Of a DNA stretch of 64,000 nt, positions 1-8,987 are shown piece after piece. The first letter of the stretch is position 1, and every line of letters starts with the position of its first letter. Source of the DNA: Candidatus Nanopelagicales bacterium (lineage in GTDB: Bacteria > Actinomycetota > Actinomycetes > S36-B12); assembly GCA_030827125.1 (NCBI GenBank), contig JAURFD010000002.1, positions 124,001 to 188,000 on the forward strand, written 5' to 3'. The translations under genes and the position numbers were made by a program. The notes beneath the pieces were generated by a model. It worked only from the letters and a program-made list of their open reading frames with translations. It was not told the DNA's origin and ran no database searches.

Positions 1-88
1 CGGTGCGGGGTCGGCGCGGCACCGGGTACCACGCCGCGGCGTAGCCCCGGGGGAGCAACCTGAGGGAGGCCGCCCTTACGAGGTGCGG

Positions 89-94
89 TATTCT
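89..94 (+). promoter_or_regulatory. Candidate -10 element for rpsA
   Basis: TATTCT within GCGGTATTCTC, with no convincing -35. If used, rpsA has a leader of about 145 nt. The leader includes the 8-bp palindrome GTGATCAC at 193-200 and ends in a GGAG ribosome binding site at 237-240. Positions 1-245 hold no gene I can support. Confidence 0.35.
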
Positions 95-245
95 CCTCGG
101 GCGCGCCGAGCCCGCACGTGTCCCAGACCGAGTGGCCTCGTGACGTTCCTCGCGGCTCGCGGCCCGGTCCTCACGGTCCGTCGCGCTCCTCGGTGATCAC
201 GGGTTCGATGCGTCAGACACGACATCTATCCGCATCGGAGTCTTT

Positions 246-1694
246 GTGACCTCCCAGACCGTCGCACCCCAGGTAGCCGTCAACGACATCGGCGATGCCG
301 ATGAGTTCCTCGCCGCTATCGATTCCACCATCAAGTACTTCAACGATGGCGACATCGTCGAAGGCACCATCGTCAAGGTCGACCGAGACGAGGTCCTTCT
401 CGACATCGGCTACAAGACCGAGGGTGTGATCCCCTCGCGTGAGTTGTCGATCAAGCATGACGTCGATCCCTCGGAGGTTGTCTCCGTCGGTGATTCCGTC
501 GAGGCACTCGTCCTTCAGAAGGAGGACAAGGACGGTCGACTGATCCTGTCCAAGAAGCGCGCCCAGTACGAGCGCGCCTGGGGCACCATCGAGCGCATCA
601 AAGAAGAGGACGGCGTTGTCGAAGGTAGCGTCATCGAGGTCGTCAAGGGCGGCCTCATCATCGACATCGGACTTCGCGGCTTCCTCCCGGCCTCGCTGGT
701 GGAGATGCGTCGCGTCCGCGATCTGCAGCCCTACGTCGGCAAGACGCTCGAGGCGAAGATCATCGAACTCGACAAGAACCGCAACAACGTCGTGCTGTCG
801 CGTCGCGCCTGGCTTGAGCAGACGCAGAGCGAGGTCCGTCAAACCTTCTTGAACAATCTGCAGAAGGGTCAGATCCGCTCCGGTGTGGTCTCCTCGATCG
901 TCAACTTCGGTGCGTTCGTGGACCTCGGTGGTGTGGACGGCCTCGTGCACGTCTCCGAACTGTCCTGGAAGCACATCGATCACCCGTCCGAGGTGGTCGA
1001 GGTTGGCCAGGAGGTCACCGTCGAGGTCCTCGACGTCGACATGGATCGCGAGCGAGTGTCGCTGTCCCTCAAGGCCACCCAGGAAGACCCGTGGCAGCAC
1101 TTCGCCCGAACCCACCAGCTTGGCCAGGTCACACCGGGCCGCGTCACGAAGTTGGTCCCCTTCGGAGCCTTCGTGCGTGTGGAAGAGGGCATTGAGGGCC
1201 TCGTGCACATCTCCGAGTTGGCCGAGCGCCACGTGGAGATTCCCGAGCAGATCGTGCAGGTCGGTGACGAGATCTTCGTCAAGGTCATCGACATCGATCT
1301 CGAGCGTCGTCGCATCTCGTTGAGCCTCAAGCAGGCCAATGAAAACGACGGTGAGGTCGCTGACGAGTTCGACCCCTACCTCTACGGCATGGCTCCTGCC
1401 TTCGATGATGCGGGCAACTACGTCGGCCCCGACGGATTCGATCCGGAGACCGGCGAGTGGAAGGCCGGCTACGAGGATCAGCGGGCTGAGTGGGAGCGCG
1501 AGTACGCGGAGGCGCACGCTCGCTGGGAGGCCCACCGCAAGCAGGCGGCCGAGATGCGCACCGCCGACGCCGAGCAGGCAATCGTGGATGGCACTGCCAC
1601 CGAGTACTCCTCCTCGCAGGAAGACTCCAGCGGCGCCCTCGCCTCGGACGAGTCACTGCAGGCGCTGCGCGACAAGCTCGCCGGCGACGCCTAG
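246..1694 (+). CDS. rpsA: 30S ribosomal protein S1
   Basis: Small-subunit protein that binds mRNA and helps deliver it to the ribosome. The 482 residues contain four S1/OB-fold repeats at roughly 33-106, 122-190, 206-278 and 293-366. Repeats 3 and 4 carry the classic GAFV and GLVH(V/I)SEL segments. The last ~110 residues are acidic, low in complexity and probably unstructured. Four repeats rather than the six of E. coli S1 is normal for actinobacteria. The GTG start at 246 has GGAG five bases upstream. In many actinobacteria rpsA is followed directly by coaE; here a membrane-protein gene lies between them. Identification is secure. Confidence 0.97.
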   Translation: MTSQTVAPQVAVNDIGDADEFLAAIDSTIKYFNDGDIVEGTIVKVDRDEVLLDIGYKTEGVIPSRELSIKHDVDPSEVVSVGDSVEALVLQKEDKDGRLILSKKRAQYERAWGTIERIKEEDGVVEGSVIEVVKGGLIIDIGLRGFLPASLVEMRRVRDLQPYVGKTLEAKIIELDKNRNNVVLSRRAWLEQTQSEVRQTFLNNLQKGQIRSGVVSSIVNFGAFVDLGGVDGLVHVSELSWKHIDHPSEVVEVGQEVTVEVLDVDMDRERVSLSLKATQEDPWQHFARTHQLGQVTPGRVTKLVPFGAFVRVEEGIEGLVHISELAERHVEIPEQIVQVGDEIFVKVIDIDLERRRISLSLKQANENDGEVADEFDPYLYGMAPAFDDAGNYVGPDGFDPETGEWKAGYEDQRAEWEREYAEAHARWEAHRKQAAEMRTADAEQAIVDGTATEYSSSQEDSSGALASDESLQALRDKLAGDA

Positions 1695-1709
1695 AACGAC
1701 CGGGTCGCC

Positions 1710-3482
1710 TTGACGGCCTTAGCAGCACCAACAGCCCGCGTGCCGCGGAACCTCCCCTGGGGGTTAGCGGCCGCGGGTTTGTTGTTGCACCTGTGGACCG
1801 CGTGGGGCGGCTTCTTCCACATGGATGATTTCTTCTACCTCGCGGACGCCGATCGCCCCTTCGTGGACTACGTGTTCCAGATCTATAACGGGCACCTCAT
1901 GCCGGCGGAGTTCGCCATCGTGTGGGTGAGCCAGGCAGTCTCCCCGATGTCCTGGGCCGCTGCAGTGATCGTCATGACCGCCTTGTGGGGACTTGTCCTG
2001 GTGGGCTTGGTAGTCACACTGCGGCGATTATTTGGCGACAGCATCTGGGTGAGTGTCTCGGTGGCCCTCGTCGGACTGTCCCCGTTGCTTACGACGGTCA
2101 CGGTCTGGTACGCCTCAGCTTTGCAGATCCTGCCGTGGGCAGCCTCCTTCATCTGGATGGTCTACTTCGCCGCCCGCCACGCGCAGGATCCGCGCGCTCG
2201 CTGGCTCGTGGCGACCGTGTTGGTCTTCGTCGCGGGTCTCGCGTTCTGGGAGAAGACCCTGCTTGCTCTGCCCGTCGTTCTGTGGCTGTGGTGGCGCTAT
2301 TGGCCCGGCCATGGCGCGCTCGGGCTGGGCGGATTAGGTCGGCGGTGGTGGCTGCCGGTCGTCACGGTCGCCGTAGCGGGGATGTACTCCGCGATCTATG
2401 TTGCTTCTCAATCCGAGGCGGTTCTTCGCTCGGAACCGAGCCTGCGACAACTGCTGGACTCGGTCAGGATCAGCCTCGCGGAGGTGTGGCTTCCAGGCTA
2501 TTTCGGTGCGCCCTGGACAGGGTTCGGGGAGTCGCTGGCGCCGGGGACGAGCAACGCCTGGTGGATGTTCGTCATCGTGGGCCAGACCATGGTGGCGCTG
2601 ATCATCATTTCCCTCATGCGCTGGCGACCGGCCGTCAACGCCTGGATTGTCATCTTCGGCTACGCGGTAGTGACGGTCCTGCTGTTCGTCTTTGGTCGCA
2701 TCAATGCCTTCGGCATCGTTCTGGCCTACGACCCCAGGTACGTCGAGGATCTGTTCGTGGTCGGTGCGGTCGTCCTGCCCTTTGCCTTCGTGAGGCCTCA
2801 CGGGTCTCCCTTGAGTCGGCCTCGATCCCTGACCTGGCTGCCGCGCGACGTCCCCGCTTGGCTCACGGGCCTCGGCATCGTGGCCTTTGCCAATATCCTG
2901 GTCCTCCCCAGTATCGCCGTGGGGAGCAGTTGGCAGGACTCCGCCGCAAAGTCCTGGGTGACCAATGCCCGCGATTCGTTGGACGGGCGCAATGGAGTTG
3001 CGGTGTTGGACGGGAAAGTGCCCGACTCCGTGATGGCTGCCCTCTTCCTTGAACGAGCCAACGCATCCTACGTGTTGGCCGGAGCGCGCCTCCCGGTTGC
3101 CTGGAATGGGGCGGGCCCGGTTCTGTATGCCCTGGACGAAGGCGGGACCGCGCGCCCGGTCGACGTTGCGGCGAGTTCCACGTCGGTTCCTGGATTTGAC
3201 GGCGATTGCGGATACCGGGTCTTTGAGGGAGCGACCGCCGTCGAACTCGACACCACCCTGTTCGAATGGACCTGGATCGGTCGCATGGACTACCTCGCTG
3301 CGGCGTCCACGACCGTGGAGGTCAGTCTCGGTGGTACCTCCACGGTGGTGCCGCTCGAGGAGGGACCCGGTTCGGTCATGTTTGTCGTGGTCGGAGCCGG
3401 AGACACCCTCTACGTCACCCCAACGGATGACGTGGGGGCGTGCGTGACGCAGGTGGTCCTCGGGCAGAACGGACCGTCGTGA
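1710..3482 (+). CDS. Polytopic membrane protein, possible GT-C type glycosyltransferase
   Basis: A 590-residue protein with many hydrophobic segments, the first near residues 10-27 and the last near 384-403. The C-terminal ~185 residues look soluble and probably face outside. A HisMetAspAspPhePhe motif at residues 37-42 follows the first membrane helix. An acidic pair there is typical of GT-C glycosyltransferases, which use polyprenyl-phosphate sugars; that link is inference, not a family match. The start is uncertain: TTG 1710 gives the full ORF, GTG 1740 also leaves the first helix intact, and neither has a clear ribosome binding site. The stop overlaps the coaE start by four bases, so translation is probably coupled. 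It interrupts the usual rpsA-coaE adjacency. Confidence 0.6.
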   Translation: MTALAAPTARVPRNLPWGLAAAGLLLHLWTAWGGFFHMDDFFYLADADRPFVDYVFQIYNGHLMPAEFAIVWVSQAVSPMSWAAAVIVMTALWGLVLVGLVVTLRRLFGDSIWVSVSVALVGLSPLLTTVTVWYASALQILPWAASFIWMVYFAARHAQDPRARWLVATVLVFVAGLAFWEKTLLALPVVLWLWWRYWPGHGALGLGGLGRRWWLPVVTVAVAGMYSAIYVASQSEAVLRSEPSLRQLLDSVRISLAEVWLPGYFGAPWTGFGESLAPGTSNAWWMFVIVGQTMVALIIISLMRWRPAVNAWIVIFGYAVVTVLLFVFGRINAFGIVLAYDPRYVEDLFVVGAVVLPFAFVRPHGSPLSRPRSLTWLPRDVPAWLTGLGIVAFANILVLPSIAVGSSWQDSAAKSWVTNARDSLDGRNGVAVLDGKVPDSVMAALFLERANASYVLAGARLPVAWNGAGPVLYALDEGGTARPVDVAASSTSVPGFDGDCGYRVFEGATAVELDTTLFEWTWIGRMDYLAAASTTVEVSLGGTSTVVPLEEGPGSVMFVVVGAGDTLYVTPTDDVGACVTQVVLGQNGPS

Positions 3483-4069
3483 AGATCGCGCTGACCGGGG
3501 GTATCGGCTCTGGCAAGAGCACCGTCTCACGGCTCCTTGCGGACCGGGGTGCTGTCGTGATTGACGCCGACGCGATTGCTCGAGAGATCGTCGAGCCGGG
3601 GGAGCCAGCGTTGGCCGAAATCGCTGAGGCCTTCGGGGCCGGTGTTCTCAGCAGGGACGGCAGCCTAAATCGCTCCGCCCTCGCGGATCTCGTCTTCCGG
3701 GACGAATCTGTACTCGCTGTTCTCAATTCGATCACTCACCCCCGGATCGCCTCGCGCAGCGCCGAACTCATCAGCGCGGCTCCGGCGGACGCGGTGCTGG
3801 TCTATGACATGCCGCTGCTCGTGGAGCAAGGCGCGTCGGCGCTGCGTGGCTGGGATGCCATCGTCGTCGTCGACGCTCCGGATGACCTTCGTCTGAGGAG
3901 ATTGGTGCAGCGCGGGCTTGATGCCGACGATGCCCAGCGTCGGATCGCGGCCCAGGCCCCACGCGAGGATCGTCTCTCCGTCGCCGACCACGTCATCGAC
4001 AACGACGGCGACCTCAGCGCCCTGGAAGCCCAGGTGGACGCGCTGTGGGAGCGCCTGCGCCTAGGCTGA
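3479..4069 (+). CDS. coaE: Dephospho-CoA kinase
   Basis: Catalyses the last step of coenzyme A synthesis, the ATP-dependent phosphorylation of dephospho-CoA. The 196 residues begin [15 protein letters not shown], so the P-loop lies at residues 7-15. The conserved NSITHP and DMPLLVE segments follow. The GTG at 3479 overlaps the upstream TGA (GTGA) and places the P-loop at the normal distance. A longer frame opening at 3440 would add 13 unconserved residues. It is a compact, stand-alone kinase without the extra C-terminal domain found in mycobacterial CoaE. Confidence 0.95.
   Translation: MKIALTGGIGSGKSTVSRLLADRGAVVIDADAIAREIVEPGEPALAEIAEAFGAGVLSRDGSLNRSALADLVFRDESVLAVLNSITHPRIASRSAELISAAPADAVLVYDMPLLVEQGASALRGWDAIVVVDAPDDLRLRRLVQRGLDADDAQRRIAAQAPREDRLSVADHVIDNDGDLSALEAQVDALWERLRLG
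4062..4067 (+). promoter_or_regulatory. Leaderless -10 element for uvrB
   Basis: TAGGCT with exactly six bases (GAGGCC) before the uvrB ATG. It overlaps the coaE stop codon. No ribosome binding site is present, which fits transcription starting at the A of the ATG. Confidence 0.7.
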
Positions 4070-4073
4070 GGCC

Positions 4074-6122
4074 ATGCGCCCCGTCACCGATCTCGAGCGC
4101 ACCGTCGCCCCGATCGAGGTGATCTCGGAATTCACCCCCTCGGGTGATCAGCCGAGCGCCATTGCGGACCTCACCGGTCGCGTGCGCCGCGGTGAGCGCG
4201 ACATCGTGCTCCTCGGAGCCACGGGTACCGGGAAGAGCGCCACGGCGGCCTGGCTCATTGAGCAACTCCAGCGGCCGACCTTGGTGATGGCGCCCAACAA
4301 GACCCTGGCCGCGCAACTGGCCAACGAATTCCGGGAGTTGCTCCCGAACAATGCCGTCGAGTACTTCGTGTCGTACTACGACTACTACCAGCCGGAGGCG
4401 TACGTCCCCCAAACGGACACGTACATCGAGAAGGACTCCTCGATCAATGAGGAGGTAGAACGCTTGCGCCACTCGGCGACGAACTCGCTTCTCACCCGGC
4501 GTGATGTTGTCGTGGTGGCCACCGTGTCGGCGATCTACGGCCTCGGGACTCCCCAGGAGTACGTCGACCGGATGGTTCGACTCCGCGTGGGGGAGGAGCA
4601 CGATCGTGACGCCCTGCTTCGGGCATTCGTGGACATCCAATACACGCGCAATGACACGAGTTTCGAGCGAGGAACCTTCCGCGTCCGCGGGGACACCCTT
4701 GAGGTTTTCCCCGTCTACGAGACCCACCCGGTTCGCATCGAGATGTTCGGGGATGAGATCGAACGCCTGATGACGCTCCACCCGGTCACCGGAGAGATCA
4801 TCACCGAAGACGATGAGTTGTACATCTTCCCAGCCACGCATTACGTGGCCGGTCCCGAGCGGATGGCGCGAGCCATCGCGGGGATCGAGGTCGAACTCGA
4901 AGAGCGCCTTGCCGAACTCGAGGCGCAAGGGAAGTTGCTCGAAGCGCAGCGCCTTCGCATGCGAACGACGTACGACATCGAGATGATGCGGCAGGTCGGC
5001 AGTTGCGCCGGAATCGAGAACTACTCACGCCATATCGACGGTCGGGAGCAGGGGTCGCCACCCAATTGCCTCCTCGACTACTTTCCCGAGGACTTCCTAC
5101 TCATCATCGACGAGTCCCACGTGAGCGTGCCGCAGATTGGCGCGATGTATGAGGGGGACATGAGTCGCAAGCGCACCCTGGTGGATCACGGATTCCGGCT
5201 GCCCAGTGCCATGGACAATCGTCCCCTTCGGTGGGAGGAGTTTCGCGAACGGGTGGGTCAAACCGTCTACCTCTCGGCGACGCCGGGATCGTTCGAGTTG
5301 GGGCAGTCCGGTGGCGAATTCGTCGAACAGGTGATTCGACCCACGGGTCTCATCGATCCCGAGGTGATCATCAAGCCGACCAAGGGACAGATCGACGACC
5401 TCATGCACGAGATCCGCGAGCGGGCCGCGCGCAACGAGCGTGTTCTCGTCACGACCCTGACCAAACGAATGGCGGAGGACCTCACGGACTACCTCGAAGA
5501 GAATGGCGTACGGGTGCGCTATCTCCATTCGGAGGTGGACACCCTGCGTCGAGTGGAGCTGCTGCGGGAACTACGACTCGGGGAGTTCGACGTCTTGGTC
5601 GGCATCAATCTCCTGCGCGAGGGACTGGACCTGCCCGAGGTATCGCTGGTGAGCATCCTCGATGCGGACAAGGAGGGCTTCCTGCGCTCCGAGACATCGC
5701 TCATTCAGACCATCGGTCGCGCGGCGCGCAACGTCAGCGGCCAAGTGCACATGTATGCCGACTCCATGACCCCCAGCATGGAGCGGGCCATTGACGAGAC
5801 CAATCGTCGACGCGCCAAGCAGATCGCCTACAACACCGAGCACGGGATCGACCCAACGCCGCTGCGGAAGAAGATCGCCGACATCACCGACTTGCTCGCC
5901 CGCGAGGACGCGGACACCGCATCTTTCCTGGCGGAGGCGGATGTACCAAAGCGCGCCCGAACCGTTGCCGGACAGGACCTTACGGACCTCATTCGTGAAC
6001 TCACCGAGCAGATGCACCAGGCGGCCGCGGAACTCCAGTTCGAGGTGGCCGCGCGGTATCGGGACGAGGTCGCGGAGTTGAAGAAGGAATTGCGCGGCAT
6101 GCAGGAGGCGGGCCAGCTATGA
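4074..6122 (+). CDS. uvrB: Excinuclease ABC subunit B
   Basis: Damage-verifying helicase-like subunit of nucleotide excision repair; receives DNA from UvrA and recruits UvrC. The 682 residues include the Walker A motif GATGTGKSA (48-56), the aromatic beta-hairpin region around [10 protein letters not shown] that inserts between strands, the IDESHV Walker B segment near residue 345, helicase motifs including TIGRAARN, and a C-terminal UVR coiled coil at about 636-671 that contacts UvrC. Length is normal. A leaderless promoter precedes the ATG. I found no SOS-type box upstream. Its stop overlaps the first terC gene (ATGA). Confidence 0.98.
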   Translation: MRPVTDLERTVAPIEVISEFTPSGDQPSAIADLTGRVRRGERDIVLLGATGTGKSATAAWLIEQLQRPTLVMAPNKTLAAQLANEFRELLPNNAVEYFVSYYDYYQPEAYVPQTDTYIEKDSSINEEVERLRHSATNSLLTRRDVVVVATVSAIYGLGTPQEYVDRMVRLRVGEEHDRDALLRAFVDIQYTRNDTSFERGTFRVRGDTLEVFPVYETHPVRIEMFGDEIERLMTLHPVTGEIITEDDELYIFPATHYVAGPERMARAIAGIEVELEERLAELEAQGKLLEAQRLRMRTTYDIEMMRQVGSCAGIENYSRHIDGREQGSPPNCLLDYFPEDFLLIIDESHVSVPQIGAMYEGDMSRKRTLVDHGFRLPSAMDNRPLRWEEFRERVGQTVYLSATPGSFELGQSGGEFVEQVIRPTGLIDPEVIIKPTKGQIDDLMHEIRERAARNERVLVTTLTKRMAEDLTDYLEENGVRVRYLHSEVDTLRRVELLRELRLGEFDVLVGINLLREGLDLPEVSLVSILDADKEGFLRSETSLIQTIGRAARNVSGQVHMYADSMTPSMERAIDETNRRRAKQIAYNTEHGIDPTPLRKKIADITDLLAREDADTASFLAEADVPKRARTVAGQDLTDLIRELTEQMHQAAAELQFEVAARYRDEVAELKKELRGMQEAGQL

Positions 6123-7168
6123 ACGTGCCCACCTGGCTATGGTTCGCCACCATCGGCGGCCTCATCGGCATCATCGTGGTGGACCTCATCGTTGTGGATA
6201 GTCGTCCACATGTCTTTGGTCCACGTGAGGCCACCCGCTGGGTGATCTTCTATGTGTTCCTCGCGGCTGCCTTTGCGGTGTTCCTCTTCGTGTACGCCGG
6301 AGCGACATACGCGGGCCAGTTCGTCGCGGGATACATCACAGAGTATTCGCTCAGCGTCGATAACCTCTTCGTTTTTCTCGTCATCCTTTCTGCGTTCGCC
6401 GTACCGGCCGAATACCAGCACCGTGTCCTACTTGTCGGGATCGTGATCGCTCTGATCCTGCGCGGAATTCTCATCGTGATCGGGGCCGAGGCCATCGCTC
6501 GCTTCACGGGCACCTTCTATGTGTTCGGGGCGCTTCTGCTCTACACGGCCATCAAGGTGTGGCGATCACAGGATGAGGAACCGGACCCCGAGGGCAATGG
6601 CCTGATCCGGTTCGTCGAGAGGCGCGTTCCCACGACGCGCGAATACCACGGCACCAAGTTGACGGTACTGCTCGACGGCAAGCGCCATGTGACTCCGATG
6701 CTCTTGGTCATGCTGGCGATTGGCACGACGGACCTGCTTTTCGCCTTGGACTCCATCCCTGCGGTCTTCGGCCTTACGCAGGAGGCGTACATCGTCTTCA
6801 CCGCCAATGCCTTCGCGCTTATGGGGCTGCGGCAGCTCTTCTTCCTCCTCCATGGACTCCTCGATCGGTTGATCTACCTCAACCGCGGGCTCGCGATCAT
6901 CCTCGGCTTCATTGGCGTCAAGCTCGTGCTCGAGGCGGTCGGAGCCACCACGTCACTGGCGGTTCCGCACATTCCGATCGCGGTGTCCCTCGGCGTCATC
7001 GTCGGGGTGCTGGCTGCCACGACGATCGCCAGCCTCATCGCGGTACGCCGCAACCCCGCCCTCGTGCTGGAGTCTCCGGAGTACCAGGCTGAACTCGAGG
7101 CCGCGGCGGAGTCGGGCGTCGCCCTGGAGGACCTTGACCCGGAGGACCCACAGTCCCCAGCTCGGTGA
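6119..7168 (+). CDS. TerC family integral membrane protein (first copy)
   Basis: A 349-residue membrane protein with about seven to nine hydrophobic helices. It carries the TerC hallmarks [10 protein letters not shown] (near residue 77) and [12 protein letters not shown]. TerC/Alx proteins are implicated in metal homeostasis, notably manganese export, and in tellurium resistance. The acidic residues in these motifs are likely metal contacts. The ATG overlaps the uvrB stop and has AGGAGG at 6103-6108. The C-terminal tail from about residue 310 is acidic and polar. A clearly related gene follows after 114 bases, probably an old tandem duplication. Family is certain; the metal is unproven. Confidence 0.9.
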   Translation: MNVPTWLWFATIGGLIGIIVVDLIVVDSRPHVFGPREATRWVIFYVFLAAAFAVFLFVYAGATYAGQFVAGYITEYSLSVDNLFVFLVILSAFAVPAEYQHRVLLVGIVIALILRGILIVIGAEAIARFTGTFYVFGALLLYTAIKVWRSQDEEPDPEGNGLIRFVERRVPTTREYHGTKLTVLLDGKRHVTPMLLVMLAIGTTDLLFALDSIPAVFGLTQEAYIVFTANAFALMGLRQLFFLLHGLLDRLIYLNRGLAIILGFIGVKLVLEAVGATTSLAVPHIPIAVSLGVIVGVLAATTIASLIAVRRNPALVLESPEYQAELEAAAESGVALEDLDPEDPQSPAR

Positions 7169-7230
7169 ACGTCGGGGCGCACGGCTGGGCTGGTCCGACA
7201 CCCGAAGGGGCGGAGGGTCAGTTCATTACG

Positions 7231-7236
7231 TAACGT
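7231..7236 (+). promoter_or_regulatory. Possible -10 element for the second terC gene
   Basis: TAACGT overlapping the perfect 8-bp palindrome TTACGTAA at 7226-7233, about 46 bases before the GTG start. There is no convincing -35. The 7169-7282 spacer does not resemble the manganese-sensing yybP-ykoY riboswitch. Confidence 0.25.
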
Positions 7237-7282
7237 GGGTGTAGCGGCCCTGTCGAGGGTCGCCGTCGTGTGAGGAGGCACC

Positions 7283-8284
7283 GTGGGAGTCACGCTCGCG
7301 ATCTGGGCGGTGACGATCGTCGGCATCCTGGTCCTTGTCGCTATGGACTTCATCCTGGTCAGCAGGAAACCCCACGATGTGGGCTTCCGCGAGGCGGCCC
7401 TGTGGTCCATCTTCTACGTCGCGGTGGCCATAGCCTTCGGGATCGCCGTCTGGCTATGGGCGGGCAGTGACTTCGGCACCCAGTACTTCGCCGCGTACCT
7501 CGTTGAGAAGTCGCTCAGCGTGGACAACCTCTTCGTCTTCGTCATCATCCTCACGCAGTTCGCGGTGCCGAGCATTTACCACCAGCGCGTACTGCTGGTC
7601 GGAGTCGTGCTGGCGTTAGTCTTCCGAACCATCTTCATCGCGATCGGGGCGGCGGCGCTGGCCGCTTTTGCCTTTACGTTCGTCATTTTCGGCGCCATCT
7701 TGATCTGGACCGGGGTGCAGCTCTTCCGGCATCGCAACGCCGACCCTGAGCCGTCGGACAACCTCGTCGTTCGGACAGTCCGGCGGTGGTACCCGGTAGC
7801 CCCGGACTATCACGGGACCAAACTCTTCGTGCGGCTTGACGGCCGACGCATGATGACCCCGCTCATGCTGGTCATGGTGGCGATCGCATCCACCGACCTC
7901 CTCTTCGCGCTGGACTCCATCCCGGCCACCTTCGGGGTGACCCAAGAGCCCTACCTGGTGTTCAGCGCGAATGCGTTCGCCCTGCTAGGGCTGCGTGCGC
8001 TGTACTTCCTCCTGCGCGGACTGTTGAGCAAGCTGGTCTATCTCTCCACCGGGCTCGCGGTGATTCTCGTGTTCATCGGCATCAAGTTGGTGTTGACCTT
8101 CGCCCATGAGGTCAACCCCGCAATACCGCACATCCCGACCAACCTGTCTCTTGCGGTCATCGTGGGCATTCTCGTCATCGCGACCGTCGCCTCGTGGATC
8201 AAGGTGCGTCGGGATCCGACCGCGGTGGCCCACGCCGGCACCGTGACCGAGCCCAAGCACCGCGAACCGGACTCCGCACCCTGA
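7283..8284 (+). CDS. TerC family integral membrane protein (second copy)
   Basis: A 333-residue paralogue of the preceding gene, similar along its whole length. [14 protein letters not shown] and ALDSIPATFGVT motifs sit at matching positions, as does the YHGTKL segment in the cytoplasmic loop. The GTG start has a strong AGGAGG at 7273-7278. The two copies diverge mainly in their C-terminal tails. Probable role is metal transport, as for copy one. The gene converges on the metallo-beta-lactamase-fold gene with only 21 bases between stops and no obvious terminator hairpin. Confidence 0.9.
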   Translation: MGVTLAIWAVTIVGILVLVAMDFILVSRKPHDVGFREAALWSIFYVAVAIAFGIAVWLWAGSDFGTQYFAAYLVEKSLSVDNLFVFVIILTQFAVPSIYHQRVLLVGVVLALVFRTIFIAIGAAALAAFAFTFVIFGAILIWTGVQLFRHRNADPEPSDNLVVRTVRRWYPVAPDYHGTKLFVRLDGRRMMTPLMLVMVAIASTDLLFALDSIPATFGVTQEPYLVFSANAFALLGLRALYFLLRGLLSKLVYLSTGLAVILVFIGIKLVLTFAHEVNPAIPHIPTNLSLAVIVGILVIATVASWIKVRRDPTAVAHAGTVTEPKHREPDSAP

Positions 8285-8305
8285 CGCGAAGGGCGCCCCA
8301 GGGAA

Positions 8306-8959
8306 TCACCAGCCGCGCTCCGCCCACTCCGGGAGATGGGGCCGTTCAGCGCCAACCGTCGTGTCCCTGCCGTGCCCGGGATAGACCCACGTCTCATCGG
8401 GGAGGACGTCAAAGATCTTGTGCACGACGCCGCCGTAGAGCGAGGCAAAGTCCTCGGGCGTCGTGGTCTTGCCGACGCCACCGGGGAAGAGACAGTCCCC
8501 GGTGAACAGATGCGGCTGCCCTTCTGGATCGTCGTACAGCAGGGCAATGGCCCCCGGGGTGTGTCCCACGAGATGGATTGCTCGGAGGACCACCGAGCCG
8601 AAGGCCACCTCGTCTCCCTCATCGAGGAGCACGTCCGTCGCCACGGGGATGCCGTCAGCATCGTGGCGTCCCGCAATCGTGGTGGCGCCGGTCGCGGCGA
8701 CGACGGCACCGAGTGCCTGCCAGTGGTCGGCGTGCCGGTGCGTGGTGATGACCGCCTCGATCCCGCCGGCGCCGATGAGTTCGAGGAGCGCCTCCGGCTC
8801 TGCGGCCGCATCGATGAGGACCTGCTCACCGGTCTCCCGGCAGCGCAGGAGGTAGGCGTTGTTGTCGTAGGGGCCGACGGCCAACTTGGATAGCACCACG
8901 GCGGGCAGTTCGCGAACGTCGGCGGCCCCGCCGACTCGGACGTCTCCCGTATAGGTCAC
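8306..8959 (-). CDS. Metallo-beta-lactamase-fold hydrolase (glyoxalase II-like)
   Basis: A 217-residue hydrolase with the metal-binding motif THRHADHW (the THxHxDH signature), later HTPG, TGDCLF and YPGHG segments that supply further metal ligands. This is the pattern of the hydroxyacylglutathione hydrolase/glyoxalase II branch. As actinobacteria generally lack glutathione, the substrate is probably another thioester, possibly a mycothiol conjugate; that is inference. Two GTG starts are possible, 8965 and 8959. I chose 8959 because a TAGGCT hexamer lies exactly six bases upstream of it. The gene is divergent from uvrA. Confidence 0.85.
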   Translation of the reverse strand: MTYTGDVRVGGAADVRELPAVVLSKLAVGPYDNNAYLLRCRETGEQVLIDAAAEPEALLELIGAGGIEAVITTHRHADHWQALGAVVAATGATTIAGRHDADGIPVATDVLLDEGDEVAFGSVVLRAIHLVGHTPGAIALLYDDPEGQPHLFTGDCLFPGGVGKTTTPEDFASLYGGVVHKIFDVLPDETWVYPGHGRDTTVGAERPHLPEWAERGW

Positions 8960-8965
8960 TGTCAC

Positions 8966-8971
8966 AGCCTA
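8966..8971 (-). promoter_or_regulatory. Leaderless -10 element for the MBL-fold hydrolase gene
   Basis: TAGGCT on the minus strand, six bases before GTG 8959. It lies four bases from the uvrA -10 element on the opposite strand. Confidence 0.65.
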
Positions 8972-8975
8972 CGGC

Positions 8976-8981
8976 TAGCCT
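8976..8981 (+). promoter_or_regulatory. Leaderless -10 element for uvrA
   Basis: TAGCCT followed by six bases (GGCCCG) and the uvrA GTG at 8988. There is no ribosome binding site. Confidence 0.7.
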
Positions 8982-8987
8982 GGCCCG

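Noticed and set aside
1-44. A short open frame on the + strand ending in TAG at 42-44, possibly the tail of an upstream gene
   Set aside because: Only about 13 residues are visible and none is diagnostic.
7169-7282. Possible manganese riboswitch before the second terC gene
   Set aside because: The spacer does not contain the conserved loops of the yybP-ykoY family and is short.
8908-8917. Palindrome GTTCGCGAAC upstream of uvrA, resembling an SOS box
   Set aside because: The actinobacterial LexA box has GAAC before GTTC with a four-base spacer. This is the reverse order and lies inside the divergent gene. No RecA-independent damage promoter motif was seen at uvrA or uvrB either.
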